Part shown: one piece after another, positions 47,355-55,141 of the stretch
Position numbering within the stretch: position 1 is the first letter of the stretch
How the letters are laid out: each line of letters opens with the position of its first letter
Assembly (NCBI RefSeq): GCF_020034655.1
Contig: NZ_JAIQDJ010000001.1
Coordinates: 558,001-622,000 of the forward strand
Direction of reading: 5' to 3'
DNA from: Thermomonas beijingensis
GTDB taxonomy: Bacteria; Pseudomonadota; Gammaproteobacteria; Xanthomonadales; Xanthomonadaceae
DNA: 64,000 nucleotides
The notes under the pieces: generated by a model
Told to the model about the DNA's origin: nothing
The model's input: only the letters and a program-made list of their open reading frames with translations
The model's database searches: none
Translations under genes and position numbers: made by a program

Positions 47355-48449
47355 CTAGGGGGGAGTGAGCGTGCCGGCGCGCAGCGCGGCAGCGATGGCC
47401 TGTTGCCACGGGGCAATGACCAGGCCATGTGCGCTGCGCCAATCGGCATCGAACAAGGTTTGTTGGTAGCGCTTGCCGCGATCACACAGCAAGGTCACCA
47501 AACTGCCGCGCTCGCCACGGGCGCGCATCTGGCTGGCCAACTGCAGGCAAGCGACGAAATTGGTGCCCGAAGAGCCACCGTAGCGGGTGCCCAGCAGGTC
47601 TTCCAGTTGCAGTGCTGCCGCAATCGATGCGGCATCGTCCACTTCCGCCACCGCATCCACCACATCGAAAATGAAGCCCGGTTCTACCCGTGGCCGGCCG
47701 ATGCCTTCGATCAAGGTGGGCTGGCTGGCCACGGCACCGCGATCCCGGTGGCGCCAACCGTGCACAAAGCCGCTGCCGGTGGGTTCGGCCACGCACAGGC
47801 GGGTCTCCAGCCGGCGGTAGCGCAGGTAGCGACCGATGGTGGCCGAGGTGCCGCCGGTGCCGGCACCGCACACGACCCAAGTGGGTTCCGGTTGTGGTTC
47901 GCGGCGCAGCTGGCCAAGGATGGATTCGGCGATATTGTTGTTGCCGCGCCAGTCGGTGGCGCGCTCGGCCAGCCCGAACTGGTCCAGATGGCAGGCACCA
48001 TTGGCGGCGTGCTGGGCGGCGTGGGCATGGACTTGGCTTGCATCTTCCACCAGATCACATTGCCCGCCCAGCGCTTGCACCGCCTGGATTTTCTGCGGCG
48101 CAGTGCAGGCCGGCATCACTGCGATAAAGGGCAGCCCCAGCAGGCGCGCAAACCACGCTTCGGAAATCGCAGTACTGCCGGAGGAGGCATCCACCACGGT
48201 TTGCCCCGCATGCAGGCGGCCATTGCACAGCGCGTACAAGTACAGCGAACGTGCCAGGCGGTGCTTCAGGCTGCCGGTGGGGTGGGTGGATTCGTCCTTG
48301 AAATAAAACGCAATGTCGGGGAAACCCGGAAAATCCAGCCGCAGCAGGTGGGTGTCGGCCGAGCGCGTGGCTTCCTGCTCCAGCAGGGCCAAGGCATCGC
48401 GCACCCAGTGCCGGGTGGCGGCAGCATGATCGAATGAGGAGATAGTCAT
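47355..48449 (-). CDS. PLP-dependent cysteine synthase/desulfhydrase-like enzyme
   Basis: Protein of 364 residues of the fold-II PLP family. The PLP lysine lies in DESTHPTGSLKHRLA and the substrate loop is VVDASSGSTAISEAW. The phosphate cup CGAGTGGTSATIG and the late SSGTNF are also present. The best match from memory is the L-cysteine desulfhydrase Cds1 type, larger than CysK. H2S production from cysteine is possible but unproven. Start ATG 48449 is chosen; ATG codons at 48458 and 48461 are alternatives and no strong ribosome site separates them. Confidence 0.84.
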   Translation of the reverse strand: MTISSFDHAAATRHWVRDALALLEQEATRSADTHLLRLDFPGFPDIAFYFKDESTHPTGSLKHRLARSLYLYALCNGRLHAGQTVVDASSGSTAISEAWFARLLGLPFIAVMPACTAPQKIQAVQALGGQCDLVEDASQVHAHAAQHAANGACHLDQFGLAERATDWRGNNNIAESILGQLRREPQPEPTWVVCGAGTGGTSATIGRYLRYRRLETRLCVAEPTGSGFVHGWRHRDRGAVASQPTLIEGIGRPRVEPGFIFDVVDAVAEVDDAASIAAALQLEDLLGTRYGGSSGTNFVACLQLASQMRARGERGSLVTLLCDRGKRYQQTLFDADWRSAHGLVIAPWQQAIAAALRAGTLTPP

Positions 48450-48481
48450 GCGACGCATCATTGCTTGGATGACGGCAATCC

Positions 48482-50419
48482 TCAACCTGCCAGGAGTCGC
48501 TGGACTTGCGTGGCGAGGTGTTCGAAGTACATGTCGATATAGCTGACGCCGTTTTCAGCGTCGATCAGATACGGGTTCATCAAGGTATGCCGCAAAATAG
48601 TCAGGCGGTCGCCGCCTTCCTCTCCCAGACTTGCCATATCCAAACCGAGCGCATCGAGGATGCGTTGGGTTTCGGCATCGCCCAAGACATCGGGGCGCAA
48701 GGTGGTGACCGATCCGAAGAATTGTTTGTCTTGCAATGGGCGGCTTGGGTCGCAGCGCAATTCGTCGTGCAAATGGCGAACGAATGTATTGGCAGTGGCA
48801 ACGCGATGATTGCCCACCGGATTCAGGGCAACGCAAACAAGATTGCTGTCGGGCACAAACGGTACCATCACATGCACCACAGCGGCCATTGCTTTGGCAA
48901 ACTGCAGTGCGCGGGCATGGAAGGCTTCGGCATGATGAATGGTATTGGCGGGCAGCAAGCCGAAATGGGCATGGTCGAGTGGCAGCACTTTATGTGTGAC
49001 GTACACCCCGGCCACACTGGCGCCGGATTTGGAACCTTCGGGGATGAATTGGCCCAAGCTGCGATAGCGGTTCAAATAGTCCTTGGGGGTGTCGGCATGG
49101 AACACATAATCGGCGGCCTCGGCCAGCAAGCCCACGGCGCGGTGGTCGCGGCAAATGAACGCGCCTGCGCCATAAGGCAGGTAGCCTAATTTGTGCGGAT
49201 CGACGGTGACCGAATCAGTTTGCCCCAGCGCGGCCACCGCGTTGTAAACATCCACTGATGGGAACTGCTGGAAGCCCATCGCCACCGCCTCGCGTGTGCG
49301 CAAGCTGCCATCTTCATTGCGGAACAACGTGGCCAGATAGCCACCCCAGGCGGCATCTACATGCACACCAAAGCCCATCCCGCGTGCGGCAAAGCGGTCA
49401 CGCGCCGAAACCACAGCATCGATGGGATCCACGGTGCCGTATTCGGTGGTGCCCAGTACCGCGACCGCCAGCAATACCGGCTGTCGTTCGCGCAGGCAGC
49501 GCTCCAGCGTGGTTTCCAGTGCATCCACATCGGTACGCATGCCGCGCTCTGGCAAGAGTGCCAATTGATCGCGGCCAAGACCCAGCAGTTTGCAGCCCTT
49601 GCTCCACGAATAATGCGCGGTGATCGGAGCCAACACCTTGGGTACTTTCAGGCTGCTGTGTTTGGCAAAAAAACCCACTAGGCCAGATTGCTCGATACGT
49701 GCATCACTGACGCGCATCTGCCAATGTCTGCGTTCGGCCGCTGTGGCCTGTGTCAGCCAATGCTGCCATTGCGCATACAGCGCAATGCTGGCACTGGGAG
49801 ATAAATTGAACGCCGACCAGTCATCCTCGGGCAGGGTCAGCTCGGGCACATCTGCTGCACGCAATGCCACCGGAAATGCCTTCAGCGCCAATGCCAACCG
49901 CAACGCCTGATAATTGGCGACGGTACCGCCCGAAGTCAGGTGGCCAAATGCGCATTCCGGCTGCGCGGGGTCGTGTGCATATCCCAGCATGCGCGCCAGT
50001 TGCAGGCCCACTTGCACTTCCATGTCCACCGTGACCGGCGCTGCATCTTCAGACACATTATTGGGGTTGTATGGCAGGGTCAGAATTTGTGCGACCAGTC
50101 CTGGCAATAGCAAATCCGACGCCATGTGGCCGATGTAGCGCGGACTATGGAATGGCACCGATTTCTTCAGCGCGGCCGAGAGTTGGTGCAGCTCACGACG
50201 CATGCGGGCCGCAAACGCCAAGTAGTCTGGGTGATGGGCCGCGTGGGTGCCGATGGCAATCGGGTCTTCGGGGTGGAAGTTGCGCCGCCAATACACATGG
50301 TCACGTAAAAATTCGACCACCAATTTTTCTAAAAGATTGTCATTTTCTGCATAAGGGCCGAGGAAGCAGGCATCCAGCATGGGCGGGCGTGACCCGGTGG
50401 CAGTGTGTTGTGATGGCAT
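48482..50419 (-). CDS. Group II PLP-dependent decarboxylase (tyrosine decarboxylase-like)
   Basis: Protein of 645 residues. From memory, the order of conserved blocks parallels enterococcal tyrosine decarboxylase: LDACFLGPYAEN, HSPRYIGHMASDLLLPGL, NNVSEDAAPVT, GHLTSGGTVANYQ, APITAHYSWSKG, HVDAAWGGYLA, and the PLP lysine in SVTVDPHKLGYLPYGAG. It should decarboxylate an aromatic or acidic amino acid; specificity is unknown. The ATG at 50419 (MPSQHTATG) is chosen over a TTG at 50437. It lies between SirB2 and the Cds1-like gene with short gaps. Confidence 0.85.
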   Translation of the reverse strand: MPSQHTATGSRPPMLDACFLGPYAENDNLLEKLVVEFLRDHVYWRRNFHPEDPIAIGTHAAHHPDYLAFAARMRRELHQLSAALKKSVPFHSPRYIGHMASDLLLPGLVAQILTLPYNPNNVSEDAAPVTVDMEVQVGLQLARMLGYAHDPAQPECAFGHLTSGGTVANYQALRLALALKAFPVALRAADVPELTLPEDDWSAFNLSPSASIALYAQWQHWLTQATAAERRHWQMRVSDARIEQSGLVGFFAKHSSLKVPKVLAPITAHYSWSKGCKLLGLGRDQLALLPERGMRTDVDALETTLERCLRERQPVLLAVAVLGTTEYGTVDPIDAVVSARDRFAARGMGFGVHVDAAWGGYLATLFRNEDGSLRTREAVAMGFQQFPSVDVYNAVAALGQTDSVTVDPHKLGYLPYGAGAFICRDHRAVGLLAEAADYVFHADTPKDYLNRYRSLGQFIPEGSKSGASVAGVYVTHKVLPLDHAHFGLLPANTIHHAEAFHARALQFAKAMAAVVHVMVPFVPDSNLVCVALNPVGNHRVATANTFVRHLHDELRCDPSRPLQDKQFFGSVTTLRPDVLGDAETQRILDALGLDMASLGEEGGDRLTILRHTLMNPYLIDAENGVSYIDMYFEHLATQVQRLLAG

Positions 50420-50437
50420 GGGTTGAATCCGACTCAA

Positions 50438-50845
50438 TTAGCGCAGCAACAGCAGCCAACCGGCCGGGTTGTGCATGCGGGCGATGCCGTAGATGAAGGT
50501 GAAGGTGGCCAGGGCGGTGATGTAAAACCCGATGCGCTGGCTACGGCTGCGCTTGGGACGCATCGCCAGGATGCCCAGTACGATGTAGGCCACCACCAGG
50601 CAAAGTTTTACGGTGAGCCAACCATTGGCGAACATCGCTCCCGGCAACATCGAAAACAACATGGTGGCCGAGGTCAATAAAATGGTGTCCACCGTGTAGC
50701 TGGTGTACTTCGGAAGCCAGTGCTGCGGCCAGTGCGCACCCAGGATTGCCGCGCCGCCGCGCAGCGCGAAGATCGCGCCACTGCACATCACTGCATGCAC
50801 ATGCGTCCATTTGACTTGCGGGTAGAACTCCATCATCGGCGACAT
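50438..50845 (-). CDS. SirB2-family membrane protein
   Basis: Protein of 135 residues with four helices, of the SirB family. The start EFYPQVKWTHVHAVMCSGAIFALRG is typical: the His pair and the helix order match the family. Function is not established; relatives sit near respiratory or nitrosative-stress genes. It lies 12 bases downstream of nnrS on the same strand, so the two are probably co-transcribed. Confidence 0.82.
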   Translation of the reverse strand: MSPMMEFYPQVKWTHVHAVMCSGAIFALRGGAAILGAHWPQHWLPKYTSYTVDTILLTSATMLFSMLPGAMFANGWLTVKLCLVVAYIVLGILAMRPKRSRSQRIGFYITALATFTFIYGIARMHNPAGWLLLLR

Positions 50846-50857
50846 GTGCGTGTGTCC

Positions 50858-52108
50858 TCAGCCCGGCCGCCCATCGGCACGCGGGTGCAGATAGATCGAC
50901 AGCGAGCGCAGCGCCCACGGCAGGAACGCCAGCAGCCAGCCGGCGGCGGCAATCACCTGCCACAGATAACTATCGGGAACGGCCTCGGCTGCAATCCGCG
51001 TGATGGCCACCAACTGCAGCATGGCAAACGCAAACCAGCCAGCGGCGGGCATTGCCATTGGGCGGCCGGAATGACCTTGGGTCACGCGGGTCACCATCGC
51101 CACCAGCAAGCTGCCGAAGAAGCCAATATAGATCGCGTGTTGCGGGCCACGGCCCAATATGAATTCGCCGCCAAATGCATACAGCGCGCTTTGTGCAGTG
51201 AATAGTGCGAACGCCACCGGCAGCCACGCAAAGCCGAAGAACAACACGCGCAAAATGCCCGGGGCTTTGCCATGCGGCCACCAGCGCCACAACACATACG
51301 CGCTACCCAGCGCGAGCACGCCATCCACCGGCCACAGCCATGCATTGGCATGCGCCAGTTCCAGACCCAGATGGGCCAGCAGCAACACCCACAGCGCAGC
51401 AATAATTTTCATCGGCCGCCAGGCACGATAGCCCGGCACTGCATTGCCGGCGAAGAACGGGAACATGCGGTGAGCCACCGACAAGTACACTGGCAGCAGC
51501 AAGGCGAAGGTACCCAACTTGATCGATACCACCACCGTCCATGCTGCGGCCCCGTGCAGGAAGGCGGCCATCAGAAATACGCCCGCCAACCCGAATGACA
51601 GCGCCGCAAAGCACGACCACGCATGCCATGTGGGTCCTTTGCCGGCGCGGCGTTCGGCCAGCAGCACGCGCAGCAATTGCACCAGCCCATAGCCCCAGCC
51701 CACCAGCGACATCACCACGCCGATATGCACCATCGGCTCTTGCCCCAGCAACATGCCGCCTACCACCGCCACCTGCCCACCCAGTAACCCCAACCCCACC
51801 GGCACGTAATGCCAGCGCGACAGATCCGGCATCCCCATCCAGCGTGGGAACGTGGTCAGCAAAAAACCGAACATGAAGGGCGGCAACAATTGGTATTGCA
51901 TGATGAAGGCGTGCATCCAGCCGCCAAACGGCGTACCAGCGCGCAAGCCAATCACACCCCAGCGTGCATCGATCAACCACAGCAGCCACCAGCTCATCGC
52001 CAGCAAGACATTGAGTGCGCCGACGAAAAACAGCAGCCGGTGCGGGGCGGTGGTCAGCAGGGCGGGCGAGAGGCCAGTCGCGGATCGATTCGGCGGGGTC
52101 TTGTTCAT
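50858..52108 (-). CDS. nnrS: NnrS-family heme/copper membrane protein
   Basis: Protein of 416 residues with about twelve helices. NnrS features include the early HRLLFFVGALNVLLAMSWW, GWMHAFIMQYQLLPPFMFGFLLTTFPRWM, AHRMFPFFAGN, and the late HAIYIGFFGSLLVAMVTRVTQGHSGR. NnrS proteins carry heme and copper and protect against nitrosative stress, under NnrR/FNR-type regulators. An FNR-like box about 36 bases before the ATG fits that. The ATG at 52108 is the only good start. Confidence 0.92.
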   Translation of the reverse strand: MNKTPPNRSATGLSPALLTTAPHRLLFFVGALNVLLAMSWWLLWLIDARWGVIGLRAGTPFGGWMHAFIMQYQLLPPFMFGFLLTTFPRWMGMPDLSRWHYVPVGLGLLGGQVAVVGGMLLGQEPMVHIGVVMSLVGWGYGLVQLLRVLLAERRAGKGPTWHAWSCFAALSFGLAGVFLMAAFLHGAAAWTVVVSIKLGTFALLLPVYLSVAHRMFPFFAGNAVPGYRAWRPMKIIAALWVLLLAHLGLELAHANAWLWPVDGVLALGSAYVLWRWWPHGKAPGILRVLFFGFAWLPVAFALFTAQSALYAFGGEFILGRGPQHAIYIGFFGSLLVAMVTRVTQGHSGRPMAMPAAGWFAFAMLQLVAITRIAAEAVPDSYLWQVIAAAGWLLAFLPWALRSLSIYLHPRADGRPG

Positions 52109-52143
52109 GCCGGCTAGTGTCGCGCAGGGGCGCGCCGGTCGCC

Positions 52144-52157
52144 TTGATTCAAGTCAG
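52144..52157 (-). promoter_or_regulatory. FNR/DNR-like box upstream of nnrS
   Basis: Read on the minus strand: CTGAC-TTGA-ATCAA. The right half is a perfect ATCAA and the left keeps the TGA core of the TTGAT consensus. Its centre is about 42 bases from the nnrS start codon. Confidence 0.5.
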
Positions 52158-52267
52158 TAGCGTGCCGTGGAGGGGATCCCCCGATTGCGATGGGCAAGCC
52201 GTCCTGGTCCGCCCGGCACAAGTTCCCACACGTATTTGCTGCGCGATAACCCGGGGTTGCGCAAACT

Positions 52268-53356
52268 TCAGGCGATGACGACCGTCAATGGAATCTCCCG
52301 CTTCTTCTTTTTCTGCAGATTCCATGACATCACGCCGGTGCGTGCGTAGGATTTTTCGCAATCCTGAATCGACGGGCCGCGCATGTCGCCTTCCAGATAG
52401 GCCAGCCCCGGGCAACGGCTGCAACTGCTGCCATGCACACAGGACGAGCACCCGTTCAGGTCTGACACGCGGATCGCACGCACCTCGTTGAGTTGTGGCG
52501 AGTCGCGTCAGATGTCGATGAAACGCTGTTCGCGGACGCTGCCCACCTTGTACGGAAACTGCACGCAGGGGTACACATCGCCATACGGCGAGACGTAGCA
52601 GGCGGTGTGGCCGGCGCTGCAGGGCAGGGTTTCGTAGGCTTCTTCCATCGGCGTGGGGCCGCTGGGTGGCGACAGCATCTGCTCGGCTTGGTCACCCAGC
52701 AGGGAGGCATCCTGCAACACACCCGCCAGTCGCCCCGCATCCATGTTCAAGTCCAGGATGGAGCGATCGCCATCCATCATGGGGGTGATGGTGGCATCCA
52801 CCTCGTAGCGGATGCCCATGTCATCTGCCAGTGCCTGCACCTGCTTGTAGTGATCTGCGTTCTGCTTCATCAGCACATTGGCGAAGATGACCTTGACGCC
52901 GGCATCGCGCAGGAAACGGACGCCCTCCATCGTGCGCTTGAACGAACCTGGCAGCTTGGTGATCTGGTCGTGGGTGGCGGCATCGTGCGAATACAGGCTG
53001 ACCTGCACCGACTCCACGTTCAGTGCGGCAATGCGCTTGGCCTTGGCGGCGCGAATCATGACCGCGTTGGTTTTCAGCTTTACCGAAAATTGCAGCTTGC
53101 GGGCGTACTCCACGATCTCGAACAGATCCGGCCGCATGAAGATTTCGCCGCCGCTGATGTTCAGAAAGAACGTGCCCGCCGCCGCCAGCTGATCCAGCAG
53201 GCCCAGGATTTCGGCGGTCGTCATCTCGCCGTGATCGTCGTGATCGAGATAGCAGTGGATGCAGCGCTCGTTGCAGCGGTAGGTCAAATCCAGCTGCACG
53301 CCCAGCGGGATACCCAGCGAGAGCGCGCGTGCGCCCATGTCCCCCATCACGCTCAT
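52268..53356 (-). pseudogene. Radical SAM/SPASM peptide maturase, interrupted by in-frame TGA
   Basis: The upstream part (282 codons, 52508-53356) starts at ATG 53356 with AGGAA ahead. It has the radical SAM cluster site LTYRCNERCIHCYLD (Cys28, 32, 35), then NISGGEIFMRPD, and ends in the first SPASM block CYVSPYGDVYPC. A TGA at 52510-52508 then stops it. The same frame continues 79 more codons with RDSPQLNE and CSSCVHGSSCSRC, the rest of the SPASM motif. In this family the codon at the stop position is usually Trp (IW), so TGG to TGA is a single change. The product as read would lack ligands for an auxiliary cluster. It may be a nonsense mutation or sequencing error. Confidence 0.85.
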
Positions 53357-53371
53357 GAGTGGCGTTCCTGT

Positions 53372-53665
53372 CTAGTGTGCGAAGGGTTGCTCGGCGATCA
53401 GCAGGATACCGCGCTCAGCCAGCCCATGCGCCAGTTCGGTGGCATCCGCCAGCGCGATGTCGTAATCGATGTCGAATTGCGCGCAAAGCGTATGCGCCAC
53501 GATCTCGGCCAACGGAGTTTTGCCGTCGGCGGCTTGCCACAGCAGCGCGGCGGTTTCATTCAGGCTGAACAGCGAGGAGTCGCGGGCCAGCATGATCATC
53601 AGCTCGTCGCCAATCCGGCGCGCCGCAACGTCGCTGGAATGGAGGATATACAGCGGGTTGCTCAT
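53372..53665 (-). CDS. PqqD-family peptide-binding protein (RiPP recognition element)
   Basis: Protein of 97 residues with the PqqD fold pattern: VAARRIGDELMIMLARDSSLFSLNETAALLWQAADGKT, then a helical C-terminal half rich in Ala/Glu. In RiPP pathways such proteins hold the leader of the precursor and present it to the radical SAM enzyme. The gene overlaps the kinase gene upstream by four bases and ends 15 bases before the radical SAM start, which supports the same job here. Confidence 0.9.
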   Translation of the reverse strand: MSNPLYILHSSDVAARRIGDELMIMLARDSSLFSLNETAALLWQAADGKTPLAEIVAHTLCAQFDIDYDIALADATELAHGLAERGILLIAEQPFAH

Positions 53666-54495
53666 GCTTCATTTCCAATCATGTCCCAGACGCGAGCATC
53701 GGGGAAGAACGTGAGACGCCGAACCGGTATGCATGCGGCCAAGGCGATGGCGTTGTCGAACACCTTGGCTGTGAGCGCCTTGTCCTTGGCGAAATACAGG
53801 ATATTGGTCATGACTGCGCGTATTGCTTCGGCCGGGCTGAGGTCGTCGATGCGGTTGTCGGGGCCTTGCGCCAGCAGGAACACCCCCGCCAGCGGGGCGC
53901 GGATATTTTCGCCGGGTGTTGCCAGTTCACCAGCAAAAGGCGTGCCATACGCGTAATAGCCGTCCGCTTCGCGGCGGATAAATGACATCTCATCGGTCAG
54001 GATGTGTGCACCGGGCGGTACCAGCCGTGAAATAGTGGTTTTGCCCGCGCCGGACACGCCCGTGCACACGAAGGCGCGCCCGTCCGCCAGTACCACGCTG
54101 GAGGCGTGCATCAGCATGCCGCCCTGTTCGGCCAGCAGCACCGTGTGGAGGATGCGCAGCACCGAATCCAGCGCATACGGGTTGGCGCGCAGGCGTGCCG
54201 TGCCGTGGCGGGTGGCGGGATCCCAGCGGGCTTCGAAGTCGCCGCGCAGCAGGTGCCAGCCTTCGTCCTCGCGGCGCACACTGACCTCGATGTCGCTGAG
54301 CTCGTCGGGCGCATCGGGGGTGTATGTGAAGGGAAGAATATCGATGTCGAAGATGTAATCGGGCGTATCCACGCTGCCGATGAAACCGCGGAAGCGGTCG
54401 ACCATCAGCGTATTGAACTCCGCGGAGGCGGCACGCAAACGGACGCTGATCCCGCCGATGCGGACGTCGAGATGATGAGGGCGAAGATCGGTCAT
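53662..54495 (-). CDS. HPr kinase-like P-loop kinase
   Basis: Protein of 277 residues. The C-terminal half carries the HprK-like catalytic core: MLMHASSVVLADGRAF (His130), Walker A GVSGAGKTT (about 146-154), ILTDEMSFIRR with a Walker-B-like Asp168, and YGTPFAGE (183-190). The first 110 residues are variable. In lasso-peptide clusters, HprK homologues phosphorylate the C-terminal serine of the precursor; the peptide encoded here also ends in Ser. The gene overlaps the S26 peptidase upstream and PqqD downstream by four bases each. Substrate is inference. Confidence 0.86.
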   Translation of the reverse strand: MTDLRPHHLDVRIGGISVRLRAASAEFNTLMVDRFRGFIGSVDTPDYIFDIDILPFTYTPDAPDELSDIEVSVRREDEGWHLLRGDFEARWDPATRHGTARLRANPYALDSVLRILHTVLLAEQGGMLMHASSVVLADGRAFVCTGVSGAGKTTISRLVPPGAHILTDEMSFIRREADGYYAYGTPFAGELATPGENIRAPLAGVFLLAQGPDNRIDDLSPAEAIRAVMTNILYFAKDKALTAKVFDNAIALAACIPVRRLTFFPDARVWDMIGNEA

Positions 54496-54989
54496 GCCGT
54501 GATAGCGGTGATGCGTGGCCAACGGCAGGCAATACGGTGGGCCAGTGGCACGTTGCGCAGCAGCCAGCGGGTGGTCCGCGGCAACAGGCGGCGGTGGTGG
54601 CCAACCGGATGCGCCAGGATGCGCGAGCGGCGGACGTGTGCTTCCAGCACACCCAACACCTGGCTGGGGTGGACCGGTGCATCGGGGCTGGGCAACGCAT
54701 CGCCCATCGTGATCAGGTGGTCGCCATTGCAGGACACCAGGCGATGCGCCACCAGCGCCGCGTCGCGACGCACCAGCACGATCTGCCCCAAGGCAAGCTC
54801 GTCGGCCGCCGCTTTGCGGAACACCAGCAAGTCGCCGGGGGCGATGGCGGGCAGCATGCTGCTGCCCAGCGCACGGAAGCGGAGCTGGCCGAACCGCTGC
54901 AAGGCCTCCTGCGCCAGCGCAACGCGGGTGCAGGAGGCATCGGCTGGGTGGTCGGTGCTGCTCAAGAGGTTTTGCGGTTGGCGCGGCAT
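54492..54989 (-). CDS. SipW-like S24/S26 signal-peptidase-type protein
   Basis: Protein of 165 residues. The catalytic region RALGSSMLPAIAPGDLLVF has the Ser-Met motif (Ser44). Instead of the bacterial Lys, it has AHRLV (His82), followed by ITMGDALP (Asp97), the Ser-His-Asp pattern of archaeal/SipW signal peptidases. No clear membrane anchor is seen; the C-terminus is Arg/Trp-rich. The ATG at 54989 lies inside the precursor gene (28-base overlap); GTG at 55019 is an alternative. It probably processes the peptide encoded just upstream. Confidence 0.82.
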   Translation of the reverse strand: MPRQPQNLLSSTDHPADASCTRVALAQEALQRFGQLRFRALGSSMLPAIAPGDLLVFRKAAADELALGQIVLVRRDAALVAHRLVSCNGDHLITMGDALPSPDAPVHPSQVLGVLEAHVRRSRILAHPVGHHRRLLPRTTRWLLRNVPLAHRIACRWPRITAITA

Positions 54990-55135
54990 GCTTGCTGGGT
55001 GACAGCAACCTTGCCGCACGACAGCGCCATGGTTTCAAACACGGTTTCGTGGCGGAAGCTGGGCTTGATGTATTCGCGCTTGCTGTTCGGCTGGGAGGAG
55101 TGCGGCGCAAGGGTTGTGTGGTGTGTTTGGGTCAC
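54962..55135 (-). CDS. Candidate RiPP precursor peptide
   Basis: A 57-residue ORF. GTG at 55135 has GGAG at 55148-55145, nine bases ahead, inside the last codons of the upstream gene. The N-terminal third (TQTHHTTLAPHSSQPNS) is Thr/Ser/His-rich. Then comes a leader-like stretch with Tyr22-Ile-Lys-Pro25, as in the YxxP motifs bound by PqqD-type recognition proteins. Then FETMALSCGK (33-42), a second Cys at 50, and the end RANRKTS with Ser57 last. ALS before Cys40 fits the -3/-1 rule of S26 peptidases, giving a possible 18-residue core. It overlaps the peptidase gene and lies in the RiPP operon. Function is inferred from context. Confidence 0.75.
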   Translation of the reverse strand: MTQTHHTTLAPHSSQPNSKREYIKPSFRHETVFETMALSCGKVAVTQQACRANRKTS

Positions 55136-55141
55136 CGGGTA

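Noticed and set aside
52508-52510. Selenocysteine at the in-frame TGA
   Set aside because: The position normally holds Trp, not Cys, and I see no evident SECIS hairpin directly after it; a nonsense change or error is simpler.
52493-53956. A 487-codon plus-strand ORF over the radical SAM region
   Set aside because: It reads antisense through the radical SAM, PqqD and kinase genes, has no family features and no ribosome site; the minus-strand genes fully explain the region.
52268-55135. Lasso peptide cluster
   Set aside because: The leader motif and kinase fit, but there is no asparagine-synthetase-like cyclase and no transglutaminase-type leader peptidase.
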